Shown here in pieces: positions 8,901 to 17,781 of a DNA stretch of 43,541 nucleotides. The position numbers were made by a program, and so were the translations under genes. Each line of letters opens with the position of its first letter. The first letter of the stretch is position 1. A model generated the notes under the pieces. It made no database searches, was not told the origin of the DNA, and worked only from the letters and a program-made list of their open reading frames with translations. Source of the stretch: an uncultured Pseudanabaenaceae cyanobacterium (lineage in GTDB: Bacteria; Cyanobacteriota; Cyanobacteriia; PCC-9006; JAAUQQ01); the NCBI GenBank assembly GCA_938002085.1, contig CALLAT010000083.1, forward strand, positions 1-43,541, in the 5' to 3' direction.

Positions 8901-9264
8901 GGAAGAAGCTCGTATAGGGAATTCAGCACCAGTACCAAACGGAAGGTTTCTCAACCGAATGGAATGGGACGGGGGCGCCTGTGTATTATCTAAAATCGGG
9001 CTAGCCTGCGCCTTAAAGATTCATCAAGCAAGGTGACAGAGAGTAGAGATTTAGAACCTTTAATCGCAGCCTCTATCACTTCTGAGTGAGAGCCCCATCA
9101 GGCCCGTACTTTTAGTATTGCGATCGCTCCAGTCATTTAGCAGTGACCTCGCAGAGGGAAAATCCGCAATTTTCTGTCTACAGCCGCTAAAATCAACGGG
9201 ATTATCAAACTTAGCCAACTGAGCCGAGTTTCCTGAACACCTAAACACCATTTATAGGGTCTCA
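8901..9264. promoter_or_regulatory. Divergent intergenic region between PRK-like gene and LRR kinase
   Basis: 364 bases with no convincing gene; a 63-codon minus-strand frame at 9060-9251 has no family resemblance. It must hold the promoters of both flanking genes. I could not assign -35/-10 boxes with confidence. Confidence 0.4.
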
Positions 9265-10614
9265 ATGACAACCCTAGAGCAGAGCACTTTAGAGCAATTA
9301 CGCACTGGCCAACTCCAGGGAAGTAAGCGGTTTCAGCTGGCTGCTGGCATCACGAAATTCCCTGACGATATTTTCCAGCTTGCCGACAGCCTCGAAATGC
9401 TCGATCTGTCTAACAATAATCTGAGCGAGCTACCCGATCGCTTTAGCCAGCTCAAGCAACTCAAGATTGTCTTCCTCAACAACAATCAATTTGAAGCGTT
9501 TCCCCCAGTCCTAGCTCACTGCCCTCAGCTATCCATGGTGAGCTTTAAAGGCAATCAACTGAAGACGATCACCCCCGCAGCCCTATCCCCCAACTTCCGC
9601 TGGCTGATCCTCACCAACAACCAGCTCACTTCCCTCCCCGGCAGCATTGGCCAGCTGAGCAAATTGCAGAAGCTGATGCTAGCGGGCAATCAGCTGCGAT
9701 CGCTCCCCCCAGAATTAGCCCACTGCCATAATCTCGAACTCATTCGCATCGCCGCCAATCAGCTCACTGAATTCCCCAGCTTCCTCCTCGACCTACCTCG
9801 CCTATCTTGGATTGCCTACGCAGGTAATCCCTTTGCCAAAGCGAACGCAACCCCCAAGACAGACTTACCGTTAGTTGATCCCACAACCTTAGAAGTCGGT
9901 GACGTTTTAGGCCAAGGAGCTTCTGGCGTGATCTATCAAGGTCGCTGGAAATCAAGCGATCGTGGCCCCTCCCAAGCCGTCGCCATCAAAAAATTCAAAG
10001 GCGAAATCACCAGCGACGGCTCTCCCCTGGACGAAATGCGCGCCTGCATCGCTGCGGGCAGCCACCCCAACCTCGTCAGCGTCCTGGCCAAACTGGACGA
10101 GAAGGCAGACAGCAATAGCCAGGCAGGCCTCCTCTTCGATCTGCTTGCCCAGGACTATCAGAATCTGGGTGGACCGCCTAGCCTAGACAGTTGTACCCGC
10201 GACACCTACAGCGATGAAACTCGCTTCAGCCTCGACCAAATCTTAGCCATCTCCCAAGGCATCGCCTCTGTCGTTGCCCATCTGCACCAGCGCGGTATTC
10301 TCCATGGTGACCTCTACGCCCACAACATCCTCGTCAACCCCGCAGGCCACAGCATCCTCGGCGACTTTGGTGCAGCCTCCTTCTACGATGTCAGCGACAT
10401 TCCCACAGCCCAAGCCCTAGAGCAACTCGAAGCCCGCGCCTACGGCTGCTTATTAGAAGATCTACTAGACCGCTACAGCCCAGGTAACAACGCCCCTAAC
10501 CCAGAGCAATCAACCCTCAAAAGCCTACGCCAACTCCAGCAAGCCTGCATGGAGCGCCACCCCAGCCAGCGCCCCAGTTTTGCAGAGATTTGCCAGCAGG
10601 TCTCCTCGTTTTAA
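9265..10614 (+). CDS. Leucine-rich-repeat protein kinase
   Basis: 449 residues, no signal peptide or membrane helix. Residues about 40-195 are LRRs with consensus LxxLxLxxNxL; examples are LEMLDLSNNNLSELP and LQKLMLAGNQLRSLP. A kinase domain occupies about 210-449. It has a glycine loop GQGASGVIYQG, the VAIK lysine (Lys242), a catalytic loop HGDLYAHNIL with Asp349 (HGD instead of HRD) and DFG Asp367. The segment after DFG is short, without a clear APE motif. The catalytic set is complete, so activity is plausible. LRR-kinase fusions probably couple protein recognition to phosphorylation; the ligand is unknown. It stands alone after a divergent promoter region and is followed 79 bases on by a membrane protein gene. 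Confidence 0.9.
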   Translation: MTTLEQSTLEQLRTGQLQGSKRFQLAAGITKFPDDIFQLADSLEMLDLSNNNLSELPDRFSQLKQLKIVFLNNNQFEAFPPVLAHCPQLSMVSFKGNQLKTITPAALSPNFRWLILTNNQLTSLPGSIGQLSKLQKLMLAGNQLRSLPPELAHCHNLELIRIAANQLTEFPSFLLDLPRLSWIAYAGNPFAKANATPKTDLPLVDPTTLEVGDVLGQGASGVIYQGRWKSSDRGPSQAVAIKKFKGEITSDGSPLDEMRACIAAGSHPNLVSVLAKLDEKADSNSQAGLLFDLLAQDYQNLGGPPSLDSCTRDTYSDETRFSLDQILAISQGIASVVAHLHQRGILHGDLYAHNILVNPAGHSILGDFGAASFYDVSDIPTAQALEQLEARAYGCLLEDLLDRYSPGNNAPNPEQSTLKSLRQLQQACMERHPSQRPSFAEICQQVSSF

Positions 10615-10693
10615 GCATCCGGTTCCTTAGCCCCCAAAGCTCTTGAAGCCATCCGGGGGCCTGTCGTTTAGCCGCTATTTTGTCCCCAGCGCC

Positions 10694-11197
10694 ATGAAAA
10701 CTAGCCTACTCAAAACCGCCCTTGCCGCAGGCCTTCCCTTTGGCATCATCATGGGGCTATTTTTCGGCTTCAATACGGGCCTTTACCCAGGCCTAGTTTT
10801 GGGTTGCTTCAGTGGCCTTCTGTTCGGGGGGCTCATCGCTGTTTTCGTGCAATACCAAAGTAGAAAAATGTCCTCCCCCCATGGCAATTTCGAAGGTGAA
10901 ACCATCCTTCTTGAAGGCCCCGCCAACCATTTTCTCAATGCGGAAGGTCGAGGAGGCTGGCTCACCCTGACACCCACCCGTTTGGCCTTCCGCTCCCATG
11001 GTGTCAATGCCCAAAATGAGCCCTTGGATATTGCGCTAGGCGCGATCGCCAAAGCCAGCCCCAGCAACACCCTGGGCATCATCCCCAACGGCTTAACCAT
11101 CCGCACCCACGCAGGAAAAGAAACCTTCGTAGTCACCCAACGTAAACGCTGGGCCACCGAAATTTCAGCCCAGCTGAGTCAGGCAAACGCTGATTAA
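10694..11197 (+). CDS. Membrane protein with GRAM/PH-like domain
   Basis: 167 residues. Two hydrophobic helices (about 8-27 and 31-52), rich in Gly and Phe, precede a soluble beta-rich domain (about 65-160). The pattern GGWLTLTPTRLAFRSHGVN, then LDIALGAIAKASPS and GLTIRTHAGKETFVV, resembles GRAM or bacterial PH-like domains, which bind membranes or partners. The call rests on this pattern only. ATG at 10694 is chosen; the frame also opens at a TTG at 10643, less likely. It may be cotranscribed with the LRR kinase upstream, and it converges on glcF with 31 bases between stops. Confidence 0.78.
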   Translation: MKTSLLKTALAAGLPFGIIMGLFFGFNTGLYPGLVLGCFSGLLFGGLIAVFVQYQSRKMSSPHGNFEGETILLEGPANHFLNAEGRGGWLTLTPTRLAFRSHGVNAQNEPLDIALGAIAKASPSNTLGIIPNGLTIRTHAGKETFVVTQRKRWATEISAQLSQANAD

Positions 11198-11228
11198 TCC
11201 AGCCTAATGTTGTGGGCATCGGCGCCTA

Positions 11229-12620
11229 CTACTGCTCCCCCAATTTCTCCCCTCGAATTGCCATATCCAACAACTGCATCGGATGCAACACCGGCACAGC
11301 CTTCCCTTCCAACTCCAGATGCTTGGAAATCTGCACAAAGCAGCCAATATTGGCGCTCGCGATCAAATCAGCCCCTGTATTCGTCAGATTTGTCACCTTT
11401 TTCTTGCCTAATTCCTGGGCAATCTCCGGCTGCAAAATGTTGTAGATTCCAGAACTACCACAACACAATCCCGCATCCATAGACTCCTTCAGCTTTACCC
11501 CAGGGATTTGCCGCAGCAACTGTCGGGGCTGGGCGCTAATTTGCTGACCATGGATCATATGGCAGGCGTCTTGGTAGGCGATCGCCAAAGGCTCCTCCTG
11601 TAAAGCCGACATCTCCGCCGTCAGCCCCACCTCTGCCAAGAACTCCTGCACATCCCTCACCTTGGCCGCAAAGGCCTTCGCCCGCTCCGCATAGGCTGGG
11701 TCATCCGCCAAAATATGGCCATACTCCTTCAGGCTATGGCCACAACCCGAAGCATTAATCGCAATAAAGTCCAAATTGTGCGGCTCAAAAGCATCAATCA
11801 TCTGGCGCGCTAGCTGGCGAGTCTGCTCTTCTTGGCCCTGGTGGTGAGTCAAAGCACCACAGCAGCCCTGATTTGCAGGTACAACCACCTCGCAGCCATT
11901 GGCTGCCAAAACCCGCGCCGTCGCATCATTCACATCGGGATTAAACAGCCGCTGCACGCAGCCCAACAACATCCCGACCCGATAGCGCGTCTCCCCCTGG
12001 GCCGGTGTCACCCCAATCAAGTCATCGCGAAAGGCTTTTTCAGGCAACTGCTCCGGCAGCAATGCCTCCATGGCCTCCAGCTGGGGAGAAATCTTCTTGA
12101 AGATGCGCAGACCGCGCAGCCGCTTCTGGAGCCCCGTCTTCTGATACAGCCCCACCGTAGGGCGCATCAACAACCGCAAACGATTGGGGTAAGGGAACAG
12201 ACTAAAAATTAGCTTGCGCAGCGCCTTTTCTGCCAGGCTGCGGGGCTGATTTCGCTCCACCTGGGAGCGGGTCGCTTCAATCAACTGGTCATAGCGCACC
12301 CCAGAGGGGCAAGCCGTTACACAGGCTAAACAGCCCAAACAGGTATCAAAATGCTGACTGGCCGTCTCACTAAACGGCACCTCGCCTTGATTGATGCCAT
12401 CCATCAAGTAAATTCGGCCGCGAGGAGAATCCATCTCCTTGCCCAGAACCCTATAGCTGGGACAAGTCGGCAGGCAAAAACCGCAGTGGACGCAGGAATC
12501 AATCACCTCAGGATCTGGAGGATTCTGCTCGTCAAACCCAGGATCGAGGTTCGGAATCGCAAATTTCTCACGCAAAACGGCGCGGTCATCACTACGGTTT
12601 TTGGGATCTGTCGTCTGCAT
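11229..12620 (-). CDS. glcF: Glycolate oxidase/dehydrogenase iron-sulfur subunit GlcF
   Basis: 463 residues. Two 4Fe-4S ferredoxin motifs lie near the N-terminus: Cys43, 46, 49 and 53, and Cys94, 97, 100 and 104. Two cysteine-rich CCG modules follow, with CCGALTHHQG in the middle and CCGSSGIYN near the C-terminus. This layout is typical of GlcF, which passes electrons from glycolate oxidation by GlcD/GlcE to the membrane electron-transport chain in photorespiration. GlcE is encoded on the same strand at 15806-17119; the catalytic GlcD is not in this window. An unrelated CCG-domain oxidoreductase is the only alternative, less likely given glcE nearby. ATG at 12620. Confidence 0.93.
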   Translation of the reverse strand: MQTTDPKNRSDDRAVLREKFAIPNLDPGFDEQNPPDPEVIDSCVHCGFCLPTCPSYRVLGKEMDSPRGRIYLMDGINQGEVPFSETASQHFDTCLGCLACVTACPSGVRYDQLIEATRSQVERNQPRSLAEKALRKLIFSLFPYPNRLRLLMRPTVGLYQKTGLQKRLRGLRIFKKISPQLEAMEALLPEQLPEKAFRDDLIGVTPAQGETRYRVGMLLGCVQRLFNPDVNDATARVLAANGCEVVVPANQGCCGALTHHQGQEEQTRQLARQMIDAFEPHNLDFIAINASGCGHSLKEYGHILADDPAYAERAKAFAAKVRDVQEFLAEVGLTAEMSALQEEPLAIAYQDACHMIHGQQISAQPRQLLRQIPGVKLKESMDAGLCCGSSGIYNILQPEIAQELGKKKVTNLTNTGADLIASANIGCFVQISKHLELEGKAVPVLHPMQLLDMAIRGEKLGEQ

Positions 12621-12689
12621 CAGAGAACGGCGGGGCAGAGGGCTTCTCTAGGATAAGGCGATTGTGTAGCGAAAGTAGCAGCAACACGA

Positions 12690-13098
12690 TCAGACCCACT
12701 CGTCATTGGGGGCAGTCAGGTCTCTCCCGGAATTTCCCGTATTCACGATGCCGCGAGGTTCAATCAATAATGCTTGGCACTCCTGGGAGGCTCGGGTAAT
12801 GTGCTCCACTCCCCTAGGGATGACGTATAGCTCGCCAGCCTTAACCGTGACTTCGCGATCGCCGAGGGGCCACCGCCCCATTCCGGAGGTTGGTCTCTAA
12901 GGCCAATCTGCATCTCGCCCTCGATGACAAAAATAATTCATCGGTCTCGTCATGGCGATGCCAAACAAACTCCCCTTCAAACTTAACGAGCTTTAGTTGA
13001 TCGTCATTCAGCTCCGCAATCACCTGGGGAGACCCATGCTCAGAAAACCAGCTGAGTTTCTCCGTTAGGTTGATAGGAGCTGAATGCTGTCCGTCCAC
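12690..13098 (-). pseudogene. Cupin-domain protein, disrupted in two places
   Basis: The N-terminal part reads MDGQHSAPINLTEKLSWFSE through FVWHRHDETDELF in one frame. The middle (VIEGEMQIGLRD) is in a second frame and the C-terminal part (EVTVKAGELYVIPRGVEH through APNDEWV) in a third. Joined, they make a normal small single-domain cupin with the HxH metal site and the PRGVEH motif. The first shift is explained by one base missing in the T-run (A5 at 12929-12933 on plus). The second is explained by a 35-base insertion at 12859-12893: removing it restores RDREVTV in frame. Start is GTG at 13098, directly after the stop of the upstream small gene. A sequencing error could explain the first shift but hardly the second. 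Confidence 0.75.
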
Positions 13099-13101
13099 TG
13101 G

Positions 13102-13410
13102 TTATGTCATTGCCAATGTTGGATTTGCGCTGGAGGTAAGGGACTCCGAAATTGGCGCTTTGGCGATATTGGCATGGCTCCGTTGGGCGAGCTTGCGTAA
13201 TCGGCGATAGACAAAGATGCCTGATGCAATGCCAAAGCAGAGGAGCTGAAACGAGGCTTTGAGCATCAGAAACGCAAAGCATGCCAGTAGCAGCATGGGA
13301 AATGCAGAGGACTCAGACAAGGGAGTGGACTTTGCACTATCGGTGGATGAAGCCGTTACGCTGGGAGCGTTCCACGGATCCGAAATCAAGGGCTGTGATG
13401 GAATAGTCAT
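13102..13410 (-). CDS. Hypothetical small membrane protein
   Basis: 102 residues with one long hydrophobic segment (about 38-67: PMLLLACFAFLMLKASFQLL and on), a Ser/Thr/Pro-rich N-terminal side and a basic stretch YRRLRKLAQR after the helix, suggesting a single or re-entrant membrane helix with the C-terminus inside. No family recognised. It starts at ATG 13410 after a weak AGAAAG site and ends three bases before the GTG of the cupin pseudogene, so the two were probably translated together. Confidence 0.5.
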   Translation of the reverse strand: MTIPSQPLISDPWNAPSVTASSTDSAKSTPLSESSAFPMLLLACFAFLMLKASFQLLCFGIASGIFVYRRLRKLAQRSHANIAKAPISESLTSSANPTLAMT

Positions 13411-13653
13411 ACTTGTACTTTCTGGAATGATTCGTTGTACAACGCGATCTCCTCATTCCATAGTAATCACTGCTGACTTTTCGTTAGCCCGAGTAATTTA
13501 GATGAAACACCGCTAGCTCAGCACTTTCATAGCAACCCCCGGCTAACCCCAGTCAGGAACATTTAAGGTTTTTCTGACTTCGAGCTGGAGCAGTAGCCTA
13601 TCCAAGCTCGGGCCTCACCTCGGCCAGGCGTGGACCCGTTAGTGAGATGTGGA

Positions 13654-14247
13654 TTAATCCTGGACGTAGGCCTGACCAGGCTCGCGATAGACGCCGTAGG
13701 CTGCAAACAGTCCCAGCAAGAAGCCATACAAATGCCCCCACCAGGCCACGCCTGGCTGGGTGGGCAGCGTCCCCCAAATAAAATAGCTGTAGTTCAGCAA
13801 GATGAAAATCGACATCAGCAGCGGTACAAACCGCTTCTCTAGCCAGCCAATCAAAAGCAAATAGCCAAACAGCGTGTAGACCACCCCACTGAGGCCATGG
13901 GCAGGGCTCAAGCCAAACAGCCAGCAAGCTAAGCCACCGCCCAACCAGCCAATCATCAGGGTTGTCCAAAAATCCTTCCGGCTTTTGGTCAGGATAATCC
14001 AACTGAAAATAGCAAAACCAATGCTGTTGCCAATGAGGTGGGCAAAATCCGCATGGGAGATGGCAGAGAGAAAAATGCCTGGAATTCCAGCGATAGAGCG
14101 GGGGTAAACAATAAATTTCAAGTTGCCTTTGAAAAACAACTGGTCCACAATTTCCACGGCCCAGGGAATCGCAAGCAGCTGGAGCGGCAGGAAAAAGTTT
14201 CCCTTTAACCGCTGGAGACTTCCATCAGAACGCACTTCAGTAGCCAT
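13654..14247 (-). CDS. Rhomboid-family intramembrane serine protease
   Basis: 197 residues with about six membrane helices. The family signature is present: HLIGNS after helix two, the nucleophile motif GLSG (Ser120) and the catalytic His172 in WWGHLYGFLLG. Rhomboids cleave membrane proteins within or near the lipid bilayer; the substrate here cannot be predicted. The length suits a minimal bacterial rhomboid core. ATG at 14247. It lies in a minus-strand series between the cupin pair and an unknown gene, with no overlap to suggest an operon. Confidence 0.9.
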   Translation of the reverse strand: MATEVRSDGSLQRLKGNFFLPLQLLAIPWAVEIVDQLFFKGNLKFIVYPRSIAGIPGIFLSAISHADFAHLIGNSIGFAIFSWIILTKSRKDFWTTLMIGWLGGGLACWLFGLSPAHGLSGVVYTLFGYLLLIGWLEKRFVPLLMSIFILLNYSYFIWGTLPTQPGVAWWGHLYGFLLGLFAAYGVYREPGQAYVQD

Positions 14248-14416
14248 AGCCGTTGCTCTAATCCAGCAAAATCAACTTCGCGATCGCTAACCCTCATTGG
14301 AGCCGCATCGCTGCCTCCAGCCTAGCCTCAGCTCCAGAAATTGCCCACGTCTCCCAGGTAGGGATGCCCCCATTCCTTCAATGTGACATTAACCAGAATG
14401 GGGACCCAGCTCTCGC

Positions 14417-14803
14417 CTAAGCGACCTGCGAGCCATTGGGCAACAAATCATGCAGCACTTCAGAATCAATCCCCACTGCCTTAATCTCCCATTTACAGGT
14501 TGTTAAACGTCTAGCTTTACGCAGCTCTGGTGGATTGGCCGAGGCTTGACGTTTTAGTGCTCGGAGACATTTCTGAGCCTCGCGCTTGGTGGCGAAGCCG
14601 AGGTAGCCGACCTGGCTCCAACCGTTGCGCTGCTGAGGGTCGTGGAGGATACCGAAGCGATCGCTTAAAGGCTCCCAATCAAATCCTTGTTCCTCAGAAG
14701 CGAGGGTCAGCAGATTGCCTTCTTGAACGGCGAGCTGATCTTTCAGATAGGCAATATTGGAGCGCAGCATTTCCTTAGAAGTCGCCATTTTCGAAAGCTC
14801 CAT
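14417..14803 (-). CDS. Hypothetical protein
   Basis: 128 residues, soluble, with no signal peptide. An N-terminal helix (NIAYLKDQLAVQEGNLLTL) may form a coiled coil; the middle (WSQVGYLGFATKREAQKCL) looks like a small alpha/beta unit, and RKARRLTTCKWEIKAVG follows. No family recognised. Start uncertain: ATG at 14803 has AAGGA immediately upstream (too close), while a second in-frame ATG at 14788 has no clear site. Codon use and a HIP1 site inside (near 14658) match neighbouring genes, supporting a real gene. Confidence 0.65.
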   Translation of the reverse strand: MELSKMATSKEMLRSNIAYLKDQLAVQEGNLLTLASEEQGFDWEPLSDRFGILHDPQQRNGWSQVGYLGFATKREAQKCLRALKRQASANPPELRKARRLTTCKWEIKAVGIDSEVLHDLLPNGSQVA

Positions 14804-14878
14804 TCCTTCGTTTTTCCTACCTCTATTTTAACTTTTATTTTTCAAACTAAAATTCTCCTCCAGGTCTTTAAATCAACT

Positions 14879-15760
14879 TCATTCAACCTCCGCTGAGGTT
14901 GGGGATTCATAGAGTTTTTCTAGATACTCAGTCCCTCCCAACTGGTACATCTGCCGCAGGATCCAATCCTGTTTGCCATACATCTCATCAGAGGGTTCAT
15001 CGACTCGGTAGATTTCAGGGTTAGGCAAGGCTGAAGCGAGGAGAGCAGCGTCTTCTGCGGTTAATTCCTGTGGTTTGACATCAAAAAACTGACGACTCGC
15101 GGCCCCCACGCCAAAGGTGCGATCGCCCATCTGCGCCACATTCAAATACACCGTCAAAATCCGCTCTTTGGACCATAAAAGTTCAATCCACCAGGTGAAC
15201 CAAACCTCTACCCCTTTACGAATAGCACTGCGCCCTGGCCAAAGGTATAAATTCTTCGCTACTTGCTGGGAAATCGTACTGGCTCCCCGCAAACTACCGC
15301 CCCGCTGATAGTCCCGCAGCGCGGCACCAATCTCCTCAAAATCAAAGCCGTTATGGGTGGGAAATCGCTGATCTTCTGCCGCCATCACCGCCAAGGCCAT
15401 TTCCGGCGGAATCTTGCGATAGGCCGTCCAGCGATAGCTATAGGGTCGACGATTTTGCCAGGCGCTTTGCAACATAAAGCTCGTCGTCGGCAGGGGCAAA
15501 TAGCCCCAGGGCAAAACCAGGGCGATCGTCAGCATCAACCACAGCACTACCAATGCCACTGCCCCCCGTACCAGGCGCATGGGCCAGGAATGGCGACGGC
15601 GACGGCGACGGGATCGTTCAAACGCTTGGGGGACAGGATTGTAGAGCGGATCCTGCCTGGGATCTTGATAAGCCGATGGAGAACCCTCATCCCCATGAAC
15701 AGGGTGAGGAGCCGGGGAAACTCTACGAGACCGTTTGCGGCGCAGCAATGGAAGGCTCAC
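14879..15760 (-). CDS. mtgA: Monofunctional biosynthetic peptidoglycan transglycosylase
   Basis: 293 residues from GTG 15760. An arginine-rich cytoplasmic N-terminus (including SRRRRRRHS) precedes one membrane helix (about 65-88) and a GT51 glycosyltransferase domain. The catalytic Glu129 sits in AAEDQRFPTHNGFD, and GASTISQQVAKNLYLW with the ILTVYLNVAQMG block completes the family set. It polymerises lipid II into glycan strands at the cell membrane; no transpeptidase domain is present, so it is the MtgA type. The GTG has AGGA nine bases upstream. ATG at 15580 (residue 61) would give the usual MtgA length of about 233 residues and cannot be excluded. Confidence 0.9.
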   Translation of the reverse strand: MSLPLLRRKRSRRVSPAPHPVHGDEGSPSAYQDPRQDPLYNPVPQAFERSRRRRRRHSWPMRLVRGAVALVVLWLMLTIALVLPWGYLPLPTTSFMLQSAWQNRRPYSYRWTAYRKIPPEMALAVMAAEDQRFPTHNGFDFEEIGAALRDYQRGGSLRGASTISQQVAKNLYLWPGRSAIRKGVEVWFTWWIELLWSKERILTVYLNVAQMGDRTFGVGAASRQFFDVKPQELTAEDAALLASALPNPEIYRVDEPSDEMYGKQDWILRQMYQLGGTEYLEKLYESPTSAEVE

Positions 15761-15805
15761 AGCAGCAAATCCTAGGGAAGCTTAATATCCCCTCTAGGAT
15801 GGCGA

Positions 15806-17119
15806 TCAAACCAAGAAACGTCCAGGGTTGAGGATCTGGCTGGGGTCAAACTGCTCACGCAGACGGGCCATTGCCCCCAGGGCGTTCCCCCCATAGCCCC
15901 ACACATCAAAATCACGCTTCAAGCTAGCGGGCGCCTCCAATAGCGTCAAAAATCCCCCATGGGATTCACAATATTCGCGCAACTTCGTTAGCTTAGATCG
16001 GTCCCAGGTTTGGGGGAGATCGCACAACTGCCCCAGCCCGCTCGCATAGTGAAACCGGGCAAACGCATCTTCCGATGCATCTGTGAGATGCGCCATCACC
16101 CCTGGCAACTGGGCAGGTAAGAGACCGAGTTTGCAGCGCAGATGCTGTCGGTCCAAATAGATTGGTAGTTCACGCCATAATGCTTGCTCCGGCTGATTCA
16201 CCAGGATATGGACACTCAAGCCTAACTGTTGGCCAAGCAACCGAATTTCATTGCTCTGTTCAGTTGTACTGGCAGCAATATTGCCAAACCGAAGGGCAAT
16301 GGCTGGGGTGTCCCCCAAATTCAACGCCCGCGTCAATCGAGCCGAGAACCAGTCAAAGGCCACAGGATTTAGCGTGGAAGGCGCGATCGCCTCTGCGGCC
16401 TGGGTTAATTGCGCTAAGTCCCCGGTGAGCACCACTGTCTTGAAATCTTCAGGAATAGGATAGGTCTTTAAGGTCACCTGACTGAGAACGCCCAGGGTGC
16501 CAAAGGCCCCCGTGAACAGCTTCATTAAGTCATAGCCCGCCACATTCTTCACCACCCGACCACCGGCCTTGGCCACCTGACCATCCGCCCGCACAAACTG
16601 AATTCCCAACAGCATGTCTCGCAATCCGCCGTAACGATGGCGCAGGGAACTGGCATCTGCCGTGGCAATGATGCCGCCAATCGTCGCTTTTCCGGAATAG
16701 CAAGGCTCTACCGGGACAAACTGGTTAGACTTAGCCAAATGTAATTGGAGTTGGCTGAGTGTAATACCAGCTTCACAGGTCACCGTCAGGTCCGCCACTG
16801 CATGGTGAATCACGCGATCCATGCGAGCCGTACTGACAATCAGCGGACTCGACTCCATGGGATTTCCCCAGGCAATCTTGCTCCCCCGACCACAAAGTAG
16901 CAAAGGCCATTCCTGCTCATGGGCCAAGGTGATGACCGCACAGAGTTGGGCTTCATTGCTGGGCTGAATGATGAACTGGGGCTGGCTCCCATCAACAAAT
17001 GCCGTTTGCAAATGGGCTTGCCATGCACCATCCAGCTCAGCCCAAGGGGTCAGCATTTTCGGGGGCAAACGATCGGCAAGAAGCGGCGCGATCTGTTCGA
17101 CAGCGGCAGAAGATGACAT
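15806..17119 (-). CDS. glcE: Glycolate oxidase FAD-binding subunit GlcE
   Basis: 437 residues with a PCMH-type FAD-binding domain in the N-terminal half: IIQPSNEAQLCAVITLA, LLLCGRGSKIAWG, GKATIGGIIATAD and GGRVVKNVAGYDLMKLFTGA, then GTLGVLSQVTLKTYP. The C-terminus ends FDPSQILNPGRFLV, typical of this flavoprotein family. GlcE pairs with GlcD and GlcF (11229-12620) to oxidise glycolate to glyoxylate. It lacks the longer C-terminal domain of GlcD, supporting the GlcE assignment. ATG at 17119. It lies 45 bases upstream of mtgA on the same strand. Confidence 0.92.
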   Translation of the reverse strand: MSSSAAVEQIAPLLADRLPPKMLTPWAELDGAWQAHLQTAFVDGSQPQFIIQPSNEAQLCAVITLAHEQEWPLLLCGRGSKIAWGNPMESSPLIVSTARMDRVIHHAVADLTVTCEAGITLSQLQLHLAKSNQFVPVEPCYSGKATIGGIIATADASSLRHRYGGLRDMLLGIQFVRADGQVAKAGGRVVKNVAGYDLMKLFTGAFGTLGVLSQVTLKTYPIPEDFKTVVLTGDLAQLTQAAEAIAPSTLNPVAFDWFSARLTRALNLGDTPAIALRFGNIAASTTEQSNEIRLLGQQLGLSVHILVNQPEQALWRELPIYLDRQHLRCKLGLLPAQLPGVMAHLTDASEDAFARFHYASGLGQLCDLPQTWDRSKLTKLREYCESHGGFLTLLEAPASLKRDFDVWGYGGNALGAMARLREQFDPSQILNPGRFLV

Positions 17120-17225
17120 AGGCTCGTCGGAGAGGCGAGAGGCTAACGCCTCATAATTCTAGAAGTCCTTCGCAGTATCCCCTAATTCAGCAGTTTTTAT
17201 TGTTAAGCAACAATTCTAAAAAGCC

Positions 17226-17255
17226 TTGACTCATTAAGGTTTTAAACTGAATACT
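17226..17255 (+). promoter_or_regulatory. Possible sigma-70-type promoter, leaderless transcript
   Basis: TTGACT at 17226-17231 is followed after 18 bases by AATACT at 17250-17255. The ATG of the next gene begins at 17263, so a start point seven or so bases downstream would give a nearly leaderless mRNA. Pattern only; not proven. Confidence 0.35.
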
Positions 17256-17262
17256 ACAACCC

Positions 17263-17730
17263 ATGAAAGCTCAACATGCTGACCCGTTGAACGACTCTAA
17301 CTTCATGGCATCTCTGTCAGAGCGGAACGCTGCTCTGGTCCGATGCAGTCCTGAGGTCGAACGTTGTGCCTTTTGGGCTGTAGCCCATGGGGTCAATGCC
17401 TTTGAGTTGCTAGAGATTCTAGAAAAACTGGGGCTCGATATCGCCACTTGGCAACAGGAATCTTGGCATACGACACCATTAGCCATGCTGTTTGAGCAAT
17501 ATGTCGTCGCATTACGACTCACAAAACTTGAACAAGCCTTAGGCAGGGTTGCGGTAGCAAACTTAGTCCCCCTATTAGAAAACAATCAACCTCCAAATAA
17601 GCTGCCAACTGCGGCCCAATTAAAGGCGATTGCCCAGCTGGGAACTGAATATCGGCGGCGTTGTCCTGGAGCCGGTGAGGCCTCGTTAGATGAGATGGCC
17701 ACCGCCATTGCAGACGCAGTGAACTTCTAA
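17263..17730 (+). CDS. Hypothetical protein
   Basis: 155 residues, mainly alpha-helical by appearance, no signal peptide or membrane segment. Blocks such as VERCAFWAVAHGVNAFELLEI, trimmed here to its core ERCAFWAVAHGVNAF, and PTAAQLKAIAQLGTEYRRRC suggest a compact helical protein. I recognise no family and propose no function. It is the only plus-strand gene between 11.2 and 26.5 kb, standing between divergent glcE and the convergent end of the Mrp operon. ATG at 17263 follows a possible promoter directly. Confidence 0.7.
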   Translation: MKAQHADPLNDSNFMASLSERNAALVRCSPEVERCAFWAVAHGVNAFELLEILEKLGLDIATWQQESWHTTPLAMLFEQYVVALRLTKLEQALGRVAVANLVPLLENNQPPNKLPTAAQLKAIAQLGTEYRRRCPGAGEASLDEMATAIADAVNF

Positions 17731-17781
17731 TCGCAGCCCAGCCTGGAGAAGGTTTAGGGGAACAGTCCTGAGAATGGGGTA

